Source: Hyphomonadaceae bacterium
Lineage (GTDB): Bacteria > Pseudomonadota > Alphaproteobacteria > Caulobacterales > Aquidulcibacteraceae
Length of the DNA stretch: 64,000 bases
Reading direction: 5' to 3'
Assembly (NCBI GenBank): GCA_016791445.1
Contig: JAEUMP010000015.1
Coordinates: 48,700 to 112,699, forward strand
Within the stretch, counting starts at the first letter, position 1. Each line of letters opens with the position of its first letter. Under the pieces are notes generated by a model. That model saw only the letters and a program-made list of their open reading frames with translations. It did no database searches and was not told where the DNA came from. Below, piece after piece: positions 27,610 through 36,376 of this stretch. The translations under genes and the position numbers were made by a program.

Positions 27610-28953
27610 ATGACGATGTCGGTTCAGGAGCCTGCCGCGAAGGCGAAGACGCCGGTCTACGCGTACTATGTGGTCGGCGTGCTGATGCTGGCTTACGTGT
27701 TCGCCTTCATCGACCGCATCATCCTCAGCCTTATGGTCGATCCGATCCGGGCCGATCTCAACCTGACGGACACGCACATCAGTCTGCTCGCGGGCTTTGC
27801 GTTCGCACTCTTCTACACGGTGCTGGGCATTCCGTTCGGGCGATGGGTCGATACGCGCGGTCGCCGCAATCTCATTGCGTTCGGCATTGCGCTGTGGAGT
27901 CTCGCGACGGTCGCTTGCGGGCTCGCAAACAATTTCATGAAGCTCTTCCTCGCGCGCATGGCGGTGGGCGTGGGGGAGGCGACGCTCGCGCCGGCGGCGT
28001 ACTCGATGATCCCGGATCTCTTCCCGCCGCACCGCGTCGCGTTTGCGATGGCGGTGTTCATGTCGGGCGTCACCATCGGCGGCGGTCTCGCCATGCTGCT
28101 TGGCGGCATGATCGTGGAGTGGGCGGCGAGCGCGCAGCCGGTCCTGCCGCTGGTCGGGCAGATCGCGCCGTGGAAGGTCGCCTTCATCGCGGTGGGATTT
28201 CCGGGCGTGCTCGTGGCGCTGCTGATCCTGGTGACCGTGAAGGAGCCGGCGCGACGCATCCAGAAGGGCGCGACCGACGAAGCGCCGCCGCTGCTCTCGG
28301 TGCTCGGCTATGTGATGCGTCATGCCCGCGTCTATGCGCCGGCCATCTTCGGTTTCACCGGCATCGTGATCGCGGGCTACGCCTTCCAGTTCTGGGCGCC
28401 GGCCTATTTCATGCGCCTGCACGGCTTCACGCCGGGCCAGGTCGGCGCGCTGTTCGGCATCGCGTTCGCGATCATCGGCACGCTGGGTGTGCTCACCGGC
28501 GGCGCCATCTCCGACAGGCTCACGTCGAAAGGGCAGAAGGACGCGCCGATCCAGGTCGCCATGTGGGCGGCGGTGATCCAGGCGCCGCTGTTCGTGGCGT
28601 GCTATCTCAATCCGTCGGCGCTGTGGGCGCAGGTCACCTTCGCGGCGGCGCTCTTCTTCGCCAGCATGTTCGGCGGCCTGCAGGGCGCCACGATCCAGAT
28701 GCTGACGCCGAACCGGATGCGCGGCGTGGTCTCGGCGATCTATCTGATGACCGCCAACATGATCGGCCTCGGCATCGCCCCCACCATCACCGCGCTCGTC
28801 AGCGAGCACTTCTTCGGCGGCCCGCTCGGCATCGGCAAGGCGCTTGCGGTGACGGCGGCGTGTTCGCTGACGGTCGGCGCCATCCTCCTCGCCTTCGCCC
28901 GCAAGCCTGCGCGCGATCGCGTCGCGGCGCTCGAAGCAGGGACAGAAGCATGA
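27610..28953 (+). CDS. MFS transporter (spinster-like)
   Basis: 447 aa with 12 predicted membrane helices. The segment FIDRIILSLMVDPIRADL, the loop GRWVDTRGRRN (motif A) and RMAVGVGEATLAPAAYSMI are typical of the spinster-like branch of the major facilitator superfamily found in sphingomonad and caulobacter catabolic clusters. It likely carries an organic acid or aromatic compound across the inner membrane, taking over from TonB receptor 2. It starts 6 bp after the Rieske gene and overlaps the GST gene by 4 bp. Confidence 0.93.
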   Translation: MTMSVQEPAAKAKTPVYAYYVVGVLMLAYVFAFIDRIILSLMVDPIRADLNLTDTHISLLAGFAFALFYTVLGIPFGRWVDTRGRRNLIAFGIALWSLATVACGLANNFMKLFLARMAVGVGEATLAPAAYSMIPDLFPPHRVAFAMAVFMSGVTIGGGLAMLLGGMIVEWAASAQPVLPLVGQIAPWKVAFIAVGFPGVLVALLILVTVKEPARRIQKGATDEAPPLLSVLGYVMRHARVYAPAIFGFTGIVIAGYAFQFWAPAYFMRLHGFTPGQVGALFGIAFAIIGTLGVLTGGAISDRLTSKGQKDAPIQVAMWAAVIQAPLFVACYLNPSALWAQVTFAAALFFASMFGGLQGATIQMLTPNRMRGVVSAIYLMTANMIGLGIAPTITALVSEHFFGGPLGIGKALAVTAACSLTVGAILLAFARKPARDRVAALEAGTEA

Positions 28954-29675
28954 TCACGCTCTATGGCGGCCCGACGCCGAATGCGCGCAAGGTGTCCATC
29001 GCGCTGGAGGAAATGGGTCTCGCCTGGCGACTTGAGCTCATCGACATCCTCAACGGCGACCAGCTGACGCCCGAATTCCTCGCGCTCAATCCCAACAACA
29101 AGGCGCCCGTCATCGTCGATGACGAACCGCCCGAAGGCGCGGACGGCAGGCCGTTCGTGCTGTGGGAGTCCGGCGCGATCCTGCTCTATCTCGCCGAAAA
29201 GACCGGCCGCTTCATGCCCACGGCGCCGGCGGCGCGCGCCATCGCCATGCAATGGCTCATGTTCCAGATGTCGGGTGTTGGGCCGATGTTCGGACAAAAC
29301 GCCCACTTCGAGTTCTACGCCAAGGACCGCCACGAATACGCCGCCACGCGCTACGCCAACGAAGTCGACCGTCTGCTGCGGGTTCTTGAGTCGCGCCTCG
29401 GCGAAAGCCCTTACATCGCTGGGCCGGACTATTCGATCGTCGACATGGCGACATTCCCTTATCTCCAGCGCCAGCTTCAGGTGAAGGGCGAGGGCCTGCC
29501 GAACCTCTCGCGCTGGGCGGACGCAATCCGCGCGCGACCGGCGGTGCAGCGGGGCATGCAGGTCGGACTTTCGGAGCTGCGCAAGGAAACCATAGAGGGC
29601 GGCTTGACCGGCTTCTCCGACGAGCATCGTTCCATTCTCTTCGGCGAGAAGCAGTTCGAACGCTTCCGGCGCTGA
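28950..29675 (+). CDS. Glutathione S-transferase (YfcG/Nu-like) 2
   Basis: 241 aa, paralogue of GST 1 (shared GGPTPNARKVSIALEE-type start, NPNNKAPVIVDDE, WESGAILLYLAEKTGRFMP, and GPDYSIVDMATFPYL). ATG 28950 overlaps the MFS stop (ATGA). Glutathione-dependent chemistry next to a Rieske oxygenase and a VOC protein suggests conjugate formation or thiol-dependent ring/ether cleavage; the actual reaction is not shown. Confidence 0.92.
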   Translation: MITLYGGPTPNARKVSIALEEMGLAWRLELIDILNGDQLTPEFLALNPNNKAPVIVDDEPPEGADGRPFVLWESGAILLYLAEKTGRFMPTAPAARAIAMQWLMFQMSGVGPMFGQNAHFEFYAKDRHEYAATRYANEVDRLLRVLESRLGESPYIAGPDYSIVDMATFPYLQRQLQVKGEGLPNLSRWADAIRARPAVQRGMQVGLSELRKETIEGGLTGFSDEHRSILFGEKQFERFRR

Positions 29676-29760
29676 CGCGGCGTCGCCGGCGGCGCGCTCT
29701 TCTGGGTGGTCCCGGCGCGCGCGATCCGGTACACTGGCTTCACCCGTAAGGAGACGACAC

Positions 29761-30348
29761 ATGCCGCGCCCGGTGAACACCGAATTCGACTTCAAGGGGG
29801 TCAACCACCTCGCCCTCGTCTGCAAGGACATGAAGAAGACCGTCGAGTTCTATCGCGACGTACTCGGCATGCCGCTGATCAAGACCATCGATCTGCCGCG
29901 CGGCATGGGTCAGCACTTCTTCTTCGACGTGGGCAACGGCGACTGCATCGCCTTCTTCTGGTTCGCCGACGCGCCCGAAGCCCAGCCCGGCATTTCCGCG
30001 CCGGCGCATCTGCCCACCAGCGGCAAGTCCATCTCCAGCGCGCACGGGTCGATGAACCACATCGCCATCAACGTGCCCGCCGAACGGTTCGACGAATACC
30101 ACCAGAAGCTGCTCGCCAAGGGCATCGAGTGCACGCCGGTGCTGAACCACGATGACTCGCCCATGCAGGTGAGCGCCGAGGTGACGCCGGACGTGTTCGT
30201 CCGCTCGGTCTATTTCTTCGACCCGGACGGTATCCTGCTGGAGTTCGCTGCCTGGACGGCCGATCTGCCGCGCGCGCACGACGTGGCGCCGGAATGGCGC
30301 ACGGCCGATGACGCGGCCCGCGCGCGTCAACCGGAAATGGCGAAGTAG
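29761..30348 (+). CDS. VOC-superfamily protein 2
   Basis: 195 aa, closely similar throughout to VOC 1 (GVNHLALVC, FYRDVLGMPL, TIDLP, QHFFFD, GNGD, AHGSMNHIA, YFFDPDG). The two paired VOC modules and likely metal ligands (His in NHLAL and NHIAI, Glu in LLEFA) are intact. A GTAAGGAGACGAC ribosome-binding site precedes ATG 29761. It is probably the last gene of the Rieske operon. Two near-identical VOC genes in separate operons suggest duplicated steps or isomeric substrates. Confidence 0.9.
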   Translation: MPRPVNTEFDFKGVNHLALVCKDMKKTVEFYRDVLGMPLIKTIDLPRGMGQHFFFDVGNGDCIAFFWFADAPEAQPGISAPAHLPTSGKSISSAHGSMNHIAINVPAERFDEYHQKLLAKGIECTPVLNHDDSPMQVSAEVTPDVFVRSVYFFDPDGILLEFAAWTADLPRAHDVAPEWRTADDAARARQPEMAK

Positions 30349-30370
30349 GCGCCGTTCGCCGGTTCCGCGT

Positions 30371-30868
30371 TCAGGGCTGGTTTTCGTCCGCGTCGTTCAC
30401 GCCGTCGCCGACGCCGGCTTGGAGATTCGCGGTCACCTTCAGCAGGACGCGGCGCATCACGTCGAGGTCCGCCTCGCTGACGCCGGCCGTGGCGATCTGG
30501 TTCACCTCCGCCACGAAGGGCATCAGCGACCGCCGCAGGCGCTTGGCCTTCGGCGTCAGGAAGACGTGGACGCGGCGGCGGTCTTCCTCGCTCTGCGCGC
30601 GCGTCACGAGTTCCGAACGTTCGAGGCTCTTCAGCGCGGTAACGGTCGTCGGCTCCCGCAACCCGACCCGGCGGCTCAACTCGCGCTGTGTGAGGCCGTC
30701 CTCGGCCCACAGCACGCGCAGAAAGCGCCATTGCCCGATGGTCACGCCCTTCGTCATCGTCCGCTTTTCGAGGGCCCGCGCGAAGGCGCGGAAGGTGATG
30801 CGGGCCAGATAGCCGACGCTGTTGGTCGGCTCGTCGTAGTAATCGGGGTTCCGTCCACCCTTGGCCAT
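30371..30868 (-). CDS. MarR-family regulator (3)
   Basis: 165 aa. The winged helix LTQRELSRRVGLREPTTVTA, LKSLERSELVTRAQSEEDRRR and the wing are clear, and GVTIGQWRFLRVLWAEDGLTQ parallels MarR (2). The C-terminus is charged (DGVNDADENQP). It is divergent from the MetE-like gene and convergent with VOC 2, so it may control the Rieske/VOC genes or the MetE-like gene. Confidence 0.9.
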   Translation of the reverse strand: MAKGGRNPDYYDEPTNSVGYLARITFRAFARALEKRTMTKGVTIGQWRFLRVLWAEDGLTQRELSRRVGLREPTTVTALKSLERSELVTRAQSEEDRRRVHVFLTPKAKRLRRSLMPFVAEVNQIATAGVSEADLDVMRRVLLKVTANLQAGVGDGVNDADENQP

Positions 30869-30925
30869 GCCGCGCTCCCGTTTGAGCGGCCATCCTACAT
30901 GTCGCCGTTCATGTCCATATGCGCG

Positions 30926-30957
30926 TTGACCCTCGGTGCTGGTTGTATAGAAATCTA
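30926..30957 (+). promoter_or_regulatory. Candidate promoter/operator of the MetE-like gene
   Basis: TTGACC (30926-30931) precedes TAGAAATCTA (30948-30957), a short palindrome that overlaps a possible -10 region (TAGAAA, 16-bp spacing). It sits in the MarR (3)/MetE-like divergent region, so it could be both promoter and MarR binding site. The match is modest. Confidence 0.35.
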
Positions 30958-30963
30958 AGCGTT

Positions 30964-32043
30964 ATGGCTCATTCCATCGCTTCGCTCGCCCAGCGCTTCG
31001 GCCCGCTCGCCACCACCGTGGTCGGTTCCTACCCGCAGCCGGAATGGCTGATCGACCGCGAACGCCTCGGCGCGCGCCTGCCGCCGCGGGTGCGTCTCAA
31101 CGACTTGTGGCGCGTGCCCGCGCCGTGGCTCGAGAGCGCGCAGGACGCGGCGACGCTGATGGCGCTCAGCGATCAGGAGCGCGCGGGTGTCGATATCGTC
31201 GGCGACGGGGAAGTGCGGCGGGAAAGCTATTCCAACCGTCTGGCGAACGCGCTCGACGGCGTCGACATCGACAATCCCGGCACCGCGATGGATCGCACCG
31301 GCAAGCCCAACGCCGTGCCGCGCGTGACCGGGCCGATCCGCCGCCGCGCGCCGATCGACGTGGACGCCGCCGCCTTCCTGCGCGCGCGCACCGAGCGTCC
31401 GATCAAGGTCACCTTGCCCGGACCGTTCACGCTCGCGCAGCAGGCGCAGAACGATTTCTACAAGGACAGCGAATCCCTCGCGATGGCGTATGCCGATGCG
31501 GTGCGCGAGGAGATCGTCGATCTCTTCGCCGCCGGCGTCGACATCGTGCAACTCGATGAGCCCTATCTGCAGGCCCGCGCCGACGAGGCGCGCGGCTACG
31601 GCGTGGCGGCGATTGATCGCGCGGTGCAGGGCGTCGAAGGCGTCACGGCGCTGCACATCTGCTTCGGCTACGCCCATGTGCATCAGGGCGCGACCAAGCC
31701 GTCGGGCTACTCCTTTCTCGGCGAACTCGATGCATCCGCCATCGACATCATCTCCATCGAAGCGGCGCAGCCGAAGCTCGACCCCGGCGTCCTCGCGGAT
31801 CTGTCGCACAAGATGGTGATGTACGGCGTCATCGATCTCAACGATCCATCCGTGGAAACGCCTGCCGTCGTCGCGGAACGTTTGCGAGCGGCGCTGAAGT
31901 TCACCACGCCGGAGCAGATCATGGTCGCGCAGGATTGCGGCATGAAATATCTTCCGCCCGATCGGGCGTTCGCCAAGTTGCAGGCGATGGTCGACGGCGC
32001 CGACATCGTGCGCGAGGAGCGCGGCCTGGCGCGCAGGCGCTAG
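30964..32043 (+). CDS. MetE C-terminal-domain-like zinc methyl/alkyl transferase
   Basis: 359 aa, the size of the catalytic C-terminal barrel of cobalamin-independent methionine synthase without the N-terminal half. Zinc ligands are visible: H231 and C233 (HICFGYAH), E266 (SIEAAQ) and C325 (QDCGMKYL). The start ATTVVGSYPQPEWL is family-typical. Such short proteins include methyltransferases and epoxyalkane:coenzyme M transferase, which attach thiols to alkyl groups. In this catabolic setting a demethylating or thiol-adding role is as likely as methionine synthesis. ATG 30964 is preferred. It shares CTAG stop bases with the convergent alpha/beta-fold gene. Confidence 0.85.
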   Translation: MAHSIASLAQRFGPLATTVVGSYPQPEWLIDRERLGARLPPRVRLNDLWRVPAPWLESAQDAATLMALSDQERAGVDIVGDGEVRRESYSNRLANALDGVDIDNPGTAMDRTGKPNAVPRVTGPIRRRAPIDVDAAAFLRARTERPIKVTLPGPFTLAQQAQNDFYKDSESLAMAYADAVREEIVDLFAAGVDIVQLDEPYLQARADEARGYGVAAIDRAVQGVEGVTALHICFGYAHVHQGATKPSGYSFLGELDASAIDIISIEAAQPKLDPGVLADLSHKMVMYGVIDLNDPSVETPAVVAERLRAALKFTTPEQIMVAQDCGMKYLPPDRAFAKLQAMVDGADIVREERGLARRR

Positions 32044-32729
32044 GCGAGCCAGCCGGCCATGAGCGGCGCCAGCAGATCGATGCGCTCCAGCGTCACCAGA
32101 TGCCCGCAATGAGGCAGCGTCTCGCGGCGCGCGCCGGGAATGGCGGCGTGCATCTCTGCCTGGTGCGCGGCGGAGGCGATGTCGTCGTCGGCGCCCGCCA
32201 CAATCAGCGCAGGGCAGTGTATCGCGGCAAGGCCGGGGCGGCTGTCCTCTCGCGTCATGATCGCGCGTTGCTGTTTGAGGAAGCGCTCCGCGCCTGTGTC
32301 CTGCGCCATGCGCCGCACCCGCTGCAGCAGGGCGGCGTCGCTGCGGCGGTCCTTGTGCAGGAGAATCGGGATGCGTTCCTCCACCACCTGCTCGAAGCGG
32401 CCCTCTTCGACGAGCCTTGCATAGCCAAGCCGCCGCTCCGTCTGCACGGGCGTATCGGCCGGCGCGAGCGTGCTCATCAGCGTGACGCTGGCGACGCGCT
32501 CGTGCGCGCGGCGCAGGATGTCGAATGCGACGAACCCGCCCATGGCGTGCGCGACCAGGTGGAATCGCACGGGGGCTGCGTCGAGCGCACGCGTGGCCAT
32601 GCCGGTAATGCTCTCGTCGGCGCCGTTGTCGGCGTAAAGCGCGCGATCGCCGAACACGGCGGCGAGCGGTTCCCAGAAATCGCGGGTCAGAAGCTGGCCG
32701 GTGAGGACGACGACGGGAAGGGCTGTCAT
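32040..32729 (-). CDS. Alpha/beta-hydrolase-fold protein lacking the nucleophile serine
   Basis: 229 aa. The fold is clear from VVVLTGQLLTRDFWEPL, the elbow FHLVAHAMGGFVAFDIL, CPALIVAGADDDIAS and LPHCGHLVTLE. At the elbow the usual GHSMGG serine is alanine (HAMGG), while the acid and histidine positions remain. It may therefore be inactive as an esterase, use another nucleophile, or act as a lyase or binding protein. ATG 32729 begins directly before the first strand; the longer frame to 32780 looks non-native. It is convergent with the MetE-like gene and divergent from the dehydrogenase operon. Confidence 0.82.
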   Translation of the reverse strand: MTALPVVVLTGQLLTRDFWEPLAAVFGDRALYADNGADESITGMATRALDAAPVRFHLVAHAMGGFVAFDILRRAHERVASVTLMSTLAPADTPVQTERRLGYARLVEEGRFEQVVEERIPILLHKDRRSDAALLQRVRRMAQDTGAERFLKQQRAIMTREDSRPGLAAIHCPALIVAGADDDIASAAHQAEMHAAIPGARRETLPHCGHLVTLERIDLLAPLMAGWLA

Positions 32730-32806
32730 GGAGCGCACACCGTGAAACGCATTGGCTCCTTCAGGGATACGGCGCATCATGCGCGCCGATCAAGGGCGCA
32801 TGCCGG

Positions 32807-33760
32807 ATGACCGACGTTCTTCTCACCGACTACGCATGGCCTGACGACGCGCTGGAGCGCGACGTCATCGAGCGCGCGGGCTTCAGTCTTGCGAGCGGCG
32901 CGTCGGCGCCTGCGCCTGCTGCGGAGATCGAAGCGCTCGTGCGCCGCCATCGCCCGCGCGCGATCATGACGTGCTGGGCGCGCGTTTCCGCCGATGCGAT
33001 CGCCGCCGCGCCGGATTTGCGCATCGTGCAGCGTCTCGGCGTTGGGCTCGACAACATCGACGTCGCAGCGGCGACGGCGCGCAAGGTCGTCGTGACGAAC
33101 GTGCCGGACTATTGCGTCGAGGAGGTTTCCGATCACGCCGTCGGCCTTGCGCTTGCGTGGGCGCGCGGGATCGTCGCTTTCGACCGGTCGGTGAAGGCGG
33201 GCGCGTGGGCGCCGGAGAGCGCGCGGCTGCATCGCGTACGCGATCTCAACGTGGGCATTGTCGGCTATGGCCGCATCGGTCGGCGCACGGCGGAAAAGCT
33301 CGCGCCGTTCGGCGTGCGCATCCTCGCGCAATCGCCTTCCTACACCGGCGGACATGTCGCAGAAGCGGCCGCGTTCGACGTGCTTCTCGCCGCCAGTGAC
33401 ATAGTCATCATCCACGCGCCGCTCACCGACGCCACGCATCATCTCTTCGACGCCGCGCGTATCGCTGCGATGAAGCCGGGCGCCTTTCTCATCAATGTCA
33501 GCCGTGGGCCGATCGTCGACAATGCCGCGCTGCTCGCAGCGCTGGATGAAGGGCGCCTCGCCGGCGCTGGTCTCGATGTCGTCGAGAGCGAGCCGTCGCC
33601 GCCGCCGGAAATCGTCGCGCGGCCCGACGTGATCGTCACGCCGCATGTGGCGTTCTCATCCGCCGCCTCGCTCGCGGAACTGCGCCGGCGCGCGGCGGAG
33701 GAAGTCGTGCGCGTGCTGCGCGGCGAGTCGGCGCAATTTCCCTGCAACGCCGTGAACTGA
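32807..33760 (+). CDS. D-2-hydroxyacid dehydrogenase (C-terminal-binding-protein/SerA-like)
   Basis: 317 aa. The NAD-binding motif VGIVGYGRIGRRTAEKL lies at about 147-163. Catalytic residues of the family appear: Arg in NVSRGPIVDNAAL, Glu in VVESEPSPPPE, His in VTPHVAFSS. The order is typical of D-isomer 2-hydroxyacid dehydrogenases, which interconvert 2-hydroxy and 2-keto acids. It is first in an operon with an enolase-like gene (11 bp away), a kinase and a NIPSNAP gene. Confidence 0.9.
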   Translation: MTDVLLTDYAWPDDALERDVIERAGFSLASGASAPAPAAEIEALVRRHRPRAIMTCWARVSADAIAAAPDLRIVQRLGVGLDNIDVAAATARKVVVTNVPDYCVEEVSDHAVGLALAWARGIVAFDRSVKAGAWAPESARLHRVRDLNVGIVGYGRIGRRTAEKLAPFGVRILAQSPSYTGGHVAEAAAFDVLLAASDIVIIHAPLTDATHHLFDAARIAAMKPGAFLINVSRGPIVDNAALLAALDEGRLAGAGLDVVESEPSPPPEIVARPDVIVTPHVAFSSAASLAELRRRAAEEVVRVLRGESAQFPCNAVN

Positions 33761-33771
33761 GGAACAGCAGA

Positions 33772-35058
33772 GTGACTTCAACGCGCATCAGCGACGTTCG
33801 CGCCCGGGAAATCCTCGACTCCCGCGGCCGCCCCACGGTCGAAGCGGAAGTCTGGCTCGAAGGCGGGGCGATGGGCATGGCGTCCGCGCCCGCGGGCGCG
33901 TCGCGCGGGGCGGCGGAGGCGCACGAATTGCGCGACGGCGAAGCCCGTCACGGCGGTCGCGGCGTCCGTGCGGCGGTGAAGGCGGCGACGACGGAAATTC
34001 GCGACGCCCTTGTCGGTCGCGACGTGCTGGACCAGCGCGGTCTCGATCACGCCATGCGCGCCCGTGACGGCACGCCTCAGCTCGAACGCCTCGGTGGCAA
34101 CGCGACGGTGGCGGTGTCGATGGCGGCGCTGCGCGCCGGCGCGGCGGCGAAAGGCGAGAAGCTCTATCGTCACATCGCCGCAGTCGCTGCGACGACGCAG
34201 CCGCTCATGCCGATGCCGATGATCAACATTCTCAGCGGCGGCCTTCACGCCGGGCGCGGCATGGATGTGCAGGATTTCCTGATGATTCCCGTCGGCGCAT
34301 CCTCTTACGGCGAGGCGCTGGAGTGGACGTCGCGCGTGCGCAACGTCGCCGCCGATCTGGCCGCCGAACAGGGGCTGACGACGTTGCTTGCCGACGAAGG
34401 GGGCCTCAGTCCCGGCTTCGCCGACAGCCGCGAAGCGCTCGCCTTCATGGTGCGCGCGTTCGAACGTGCGGCGCTCCGTCCCGGCGAGGATGCGGCTATC
34501 GCACTCGACATCGCGTCGAGCTCTCTCGTCGACGCGGCAAGACGCTATCACTTCGCCCGGCAGGGGCGGGTGCTCGACTCCGCCGCCATGATCGACGAAC
34601 TCGTCGCGTGGTCGCGCGACTTTCCCATCGTCTCCATCGAGGACGGCCTCGCGGAGGAAGACTGGGATCACTGGCCCGCGCTCACCGAACGTCTCGCGCA
34701 CATCCAGATGGTCGGCGACGATCTCTTCTGCACGCACCCGGCGCGCGTCGCGAAGGGACGCGCACTCGGCGTGGCGAATGCCGTACTCATCAAGATCAAC
34801 CAGGCCGGCACGTTCAGCGATGCGCTCGATGCGATCGCGGAATCGCGCGCGGGCGGCTATGCGACGGTGATCTCGGCGCGCTCGGGTGAGACCGAGGACA
34901 GCTTCCTTGCCGATCTCGCCGTGGGCGTCGCGGGCGGGCAGATCAAGATCGGCTCCGTGCGCAATTCCGAACGTCTCGCGAAATACAATCAGCTGCTGCG
35001 CATCGCGGAAGACGATCTGCCCTTCGCCGGTCGCGCGGCGCTCGCCGGAACGAAATGA
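33772..35058 (+). CDS. Enolase-like protein with altered active site
   Basis: 428 aa and enolase over its whole length. Magnesium ligands D246, E290 and D316, the E209 acid (DEGG) and K341 (KINQ) are kept, with the ending SGETED and SERLAKYNQL. But two key residues differ from true enolases: the usual catalytic/loop Glu of QEFM is D168 (VQDF), and the SHRSGETED histidine is A369 (SARSGETED); HADN has become H159-A-G-R. A cell's housekeeping enolase normally keeps these. With a dehydrogenase before it and a kinase overlapping after it, it is probably a paralogue working on a different phosphorylated hydroxyacid. GTG 33772 follows GAGGAAC. Confidence 0.85.
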   Translation: MTSTRISDVRAREILDSRGRPTVEAEVWLEGGAMGMASAPAGASRGAAEAHELRDGEARHGGRGVRAAVKAATTEIRDALVGRDVLDQRGLDHAMRARDGTPQLERLGGNATVAVSMAALRAGAAAKGEKLYRHIAAVAATTQPLMPMPMINILSGGLHAGRGMDVQDFLMIPVGASSYGEALEWTSRVRNVAADLAAEQGLTTLLADEGGLSPGFADSREALAFMVRAFERAALRPGEDAAIALDIASSSLVDAARRYHFARQGRVLDSAAMIDELVAWSRDFPIVSIEDGLAEEDWDHWPALTERLAHIQMVGDDLFCTHPARVAKGRALGVANAVLIKINQAGTFSDALDAIAESRAGGYATVISARSGETEDSFLADLAVGVAGGQIKIGSVRNSERLAKYNQLLRIAEDDLPFAGRAALAGTK

Positions 35059-36065
35059 CGACCACACCCGACTCCGAACTCGTCGCATTTGCGCGCGAAG
35101 CGGGTTTGCTCGGCGCGGACGATACGGGCGTGTGGACGTCGCTGACGGGCGGCGTGTCGTCGGATATCTGGCGACTGGATGCCGGCGGACGGTCGATCTG
35201 CGTGAAGCGTGCGCTTGCGCAATTGAAAGTGGCCGCAGACTGGCGCGTGCCGACGGCGCGCAATCTCTATGAATGGCGCTGGATCGAGTGGGTGGCGCGG
35301 GCGTTTCCGGGCGTCGTGCCGGAGCCGCTGGCGATGGACGAAAAGCGCGGCGCCTTCGCGATGGCGTTTCTGCCGGCGACCGCGTTTCCGCTTTGGAAGC
35401 AGCAACTCTTCGCCGGAGTCATCATCGGTGAAATGGCGTGGCGTGTGGGCTACTGCCTCGGCGCGATGCACGCGAAGAGCGCTGGCGATCCGGCTCTCGC
35501 GACGCACTTCCAGACGGACGATCTTTTTCACGCGCTGCGCATCGAACCCTATTTGCTGGCGACGGCGGCGCGACACGAGGACGTGGGCGATGCGATACGC
35601 GCCCTGGCGCGTCGTACTGCACAGACGAAGCGTGTACTGGTCCACGGCGATGTGAGCCCGAAGAACATTCTCATGGGCCGTGAGACGCCTGTGTTTCTCG
35701 ACGCCGAGTGCGCGTGGTGGGGCGATCCTGCCTTCGACGCTGCGTTCCTGATCAATCATCTCCTGCTGAAGCAGATCGCGTTGCCCGACCATGCGCAGTC
35801 CTTCAGCGTGTGCGTGGAAGCCTTCGAGGATGGATACTTCTCGCATGTTGGCTGGGAGCCGCGCCCGCTGCTACAGGCGCGCATCGCTGCGTTGACGCCG
35901 GCGCTTCTTCTTGCGCGCATCGACGGCAAGTCGCCGGTGGAATACATCACCGAAGATACGGACAAGGACCGTGTGCGGCAGGCGGCGAAGGCGTTGATCG
36001 CTGCGCCGCCGTTGAATATCCGCACGCTGCAGGCGGCATTTTCACAACGGACAGGACTGGCATGA
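35055..36065 (+). CDS. APH/choline-kinase-fold small-molecule kinase
   Basis: 336 aa. The Brenner-like catalytic loop VLVHGDVSPKNILMG (catalytic Asp and Asn) and metal-binding VFLDAECAWWGDP are clear; an ATP-binding lysine in SICVKRALAQL lies in the N-lobe. Related proteins phosphorylate sugars, choline, thiamine or antibiotics. ATG 35055 overlaps the enolase-like stop, and its own stop overlaps the NIPSNAP start, so all are translated together. The likely role is to make the phosphorylated substrate of the enolase-like protein, rather than antibiotic resistance. Confidence 0.87.
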   Translation: MTTTPDSELVAFAREAGLLGADDTGVWTSLTGGVSSDIWRLDAGGRSICVKRALAQLKVAADWRVPTARNLYEWRWIEWVARAFPGVVPEPLAMDEKRGAFAMAFLPATAFPLWKQQLFAGVIIGEMAWRVGYCLGAMHAKSAGDPALATHFQTDDLFHALRIEPYLLATAARHEDVGDAIRALARRTAQTKRVLVHGDVSPKNILMGRETPVFLDAECAWWGDPAFDAAFLINHLLLKQIALPDHAQSFSVCVEAFEDGYFSHVGWEPRPLLQARIAALTPALLLARIDGKSPVEYITEDTDKDRVRQAAKALIAAPPLNIRTLQAAFSQRTGLA

Positions 36066-36376
36066 TCATCGAGCAACGCACCTACACCCTGCATCCGGGC
36101 AAGATGGCCGAGTACCAGCGCATCTATGAGGAGGAGGGCTTCGAACTGCAGAAGCGCATCCTGGGGCGGCTTGTCGGATATTTCACGTCGGAGAGCGGCG
36201 TGCTCAACCAGCTGATCCACATGTGGGCGTACGAGGACATGATGGATCGTCACACGCGCCGCGCGGCGTTGCAGGCGGAGCCGCAATGGCAGGGCTATCT
36301 CGCCAAGGTGCTGCCGCTGATCCAGATCCAGCACTCGCAGATCCTGACGCCGACGAAGTTCTCGCCGCTCAAATGA
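36062..36376 (+). CDS. NIPSNAP-family protein
   Basis: 104 aa; IIEQRTYTLHPGKMAEYQRIY begins the ferredoxin-like NIPSNAP domain, and MWAYEDMMDRHTRRAAL plus LLTPTKFSPL-like ending are family-typical. These small dimeric alpha+beta-barrel proteins accompany catabolic enzymes; their chemistry is unclear. It is the fourth gene of the dehydrogenase/enolase-like/kinase operon (ATGA overlap). Its 3' end overlaps the convergent CoA-transferase by 8 bp. Confidence 0.88.
   Translation: MIIEQRTYTLHPGKMAEYQRIYEEEGFELQKRILGRLVGYFTSESGVLNQLIHMWAYEDMMDRHTRRAALQAEPQWQGYLAKVLPLIQIQHSQILTPTKFSPLK

Noticed and set aside
35055..36065. Antibiotic-resistance phosphotransferase
   Set aside because: The fold is shared with aminoglycoside kinases, but its operon with dehydrogenase and enolase-like genes speaks for a metabolic substrate.
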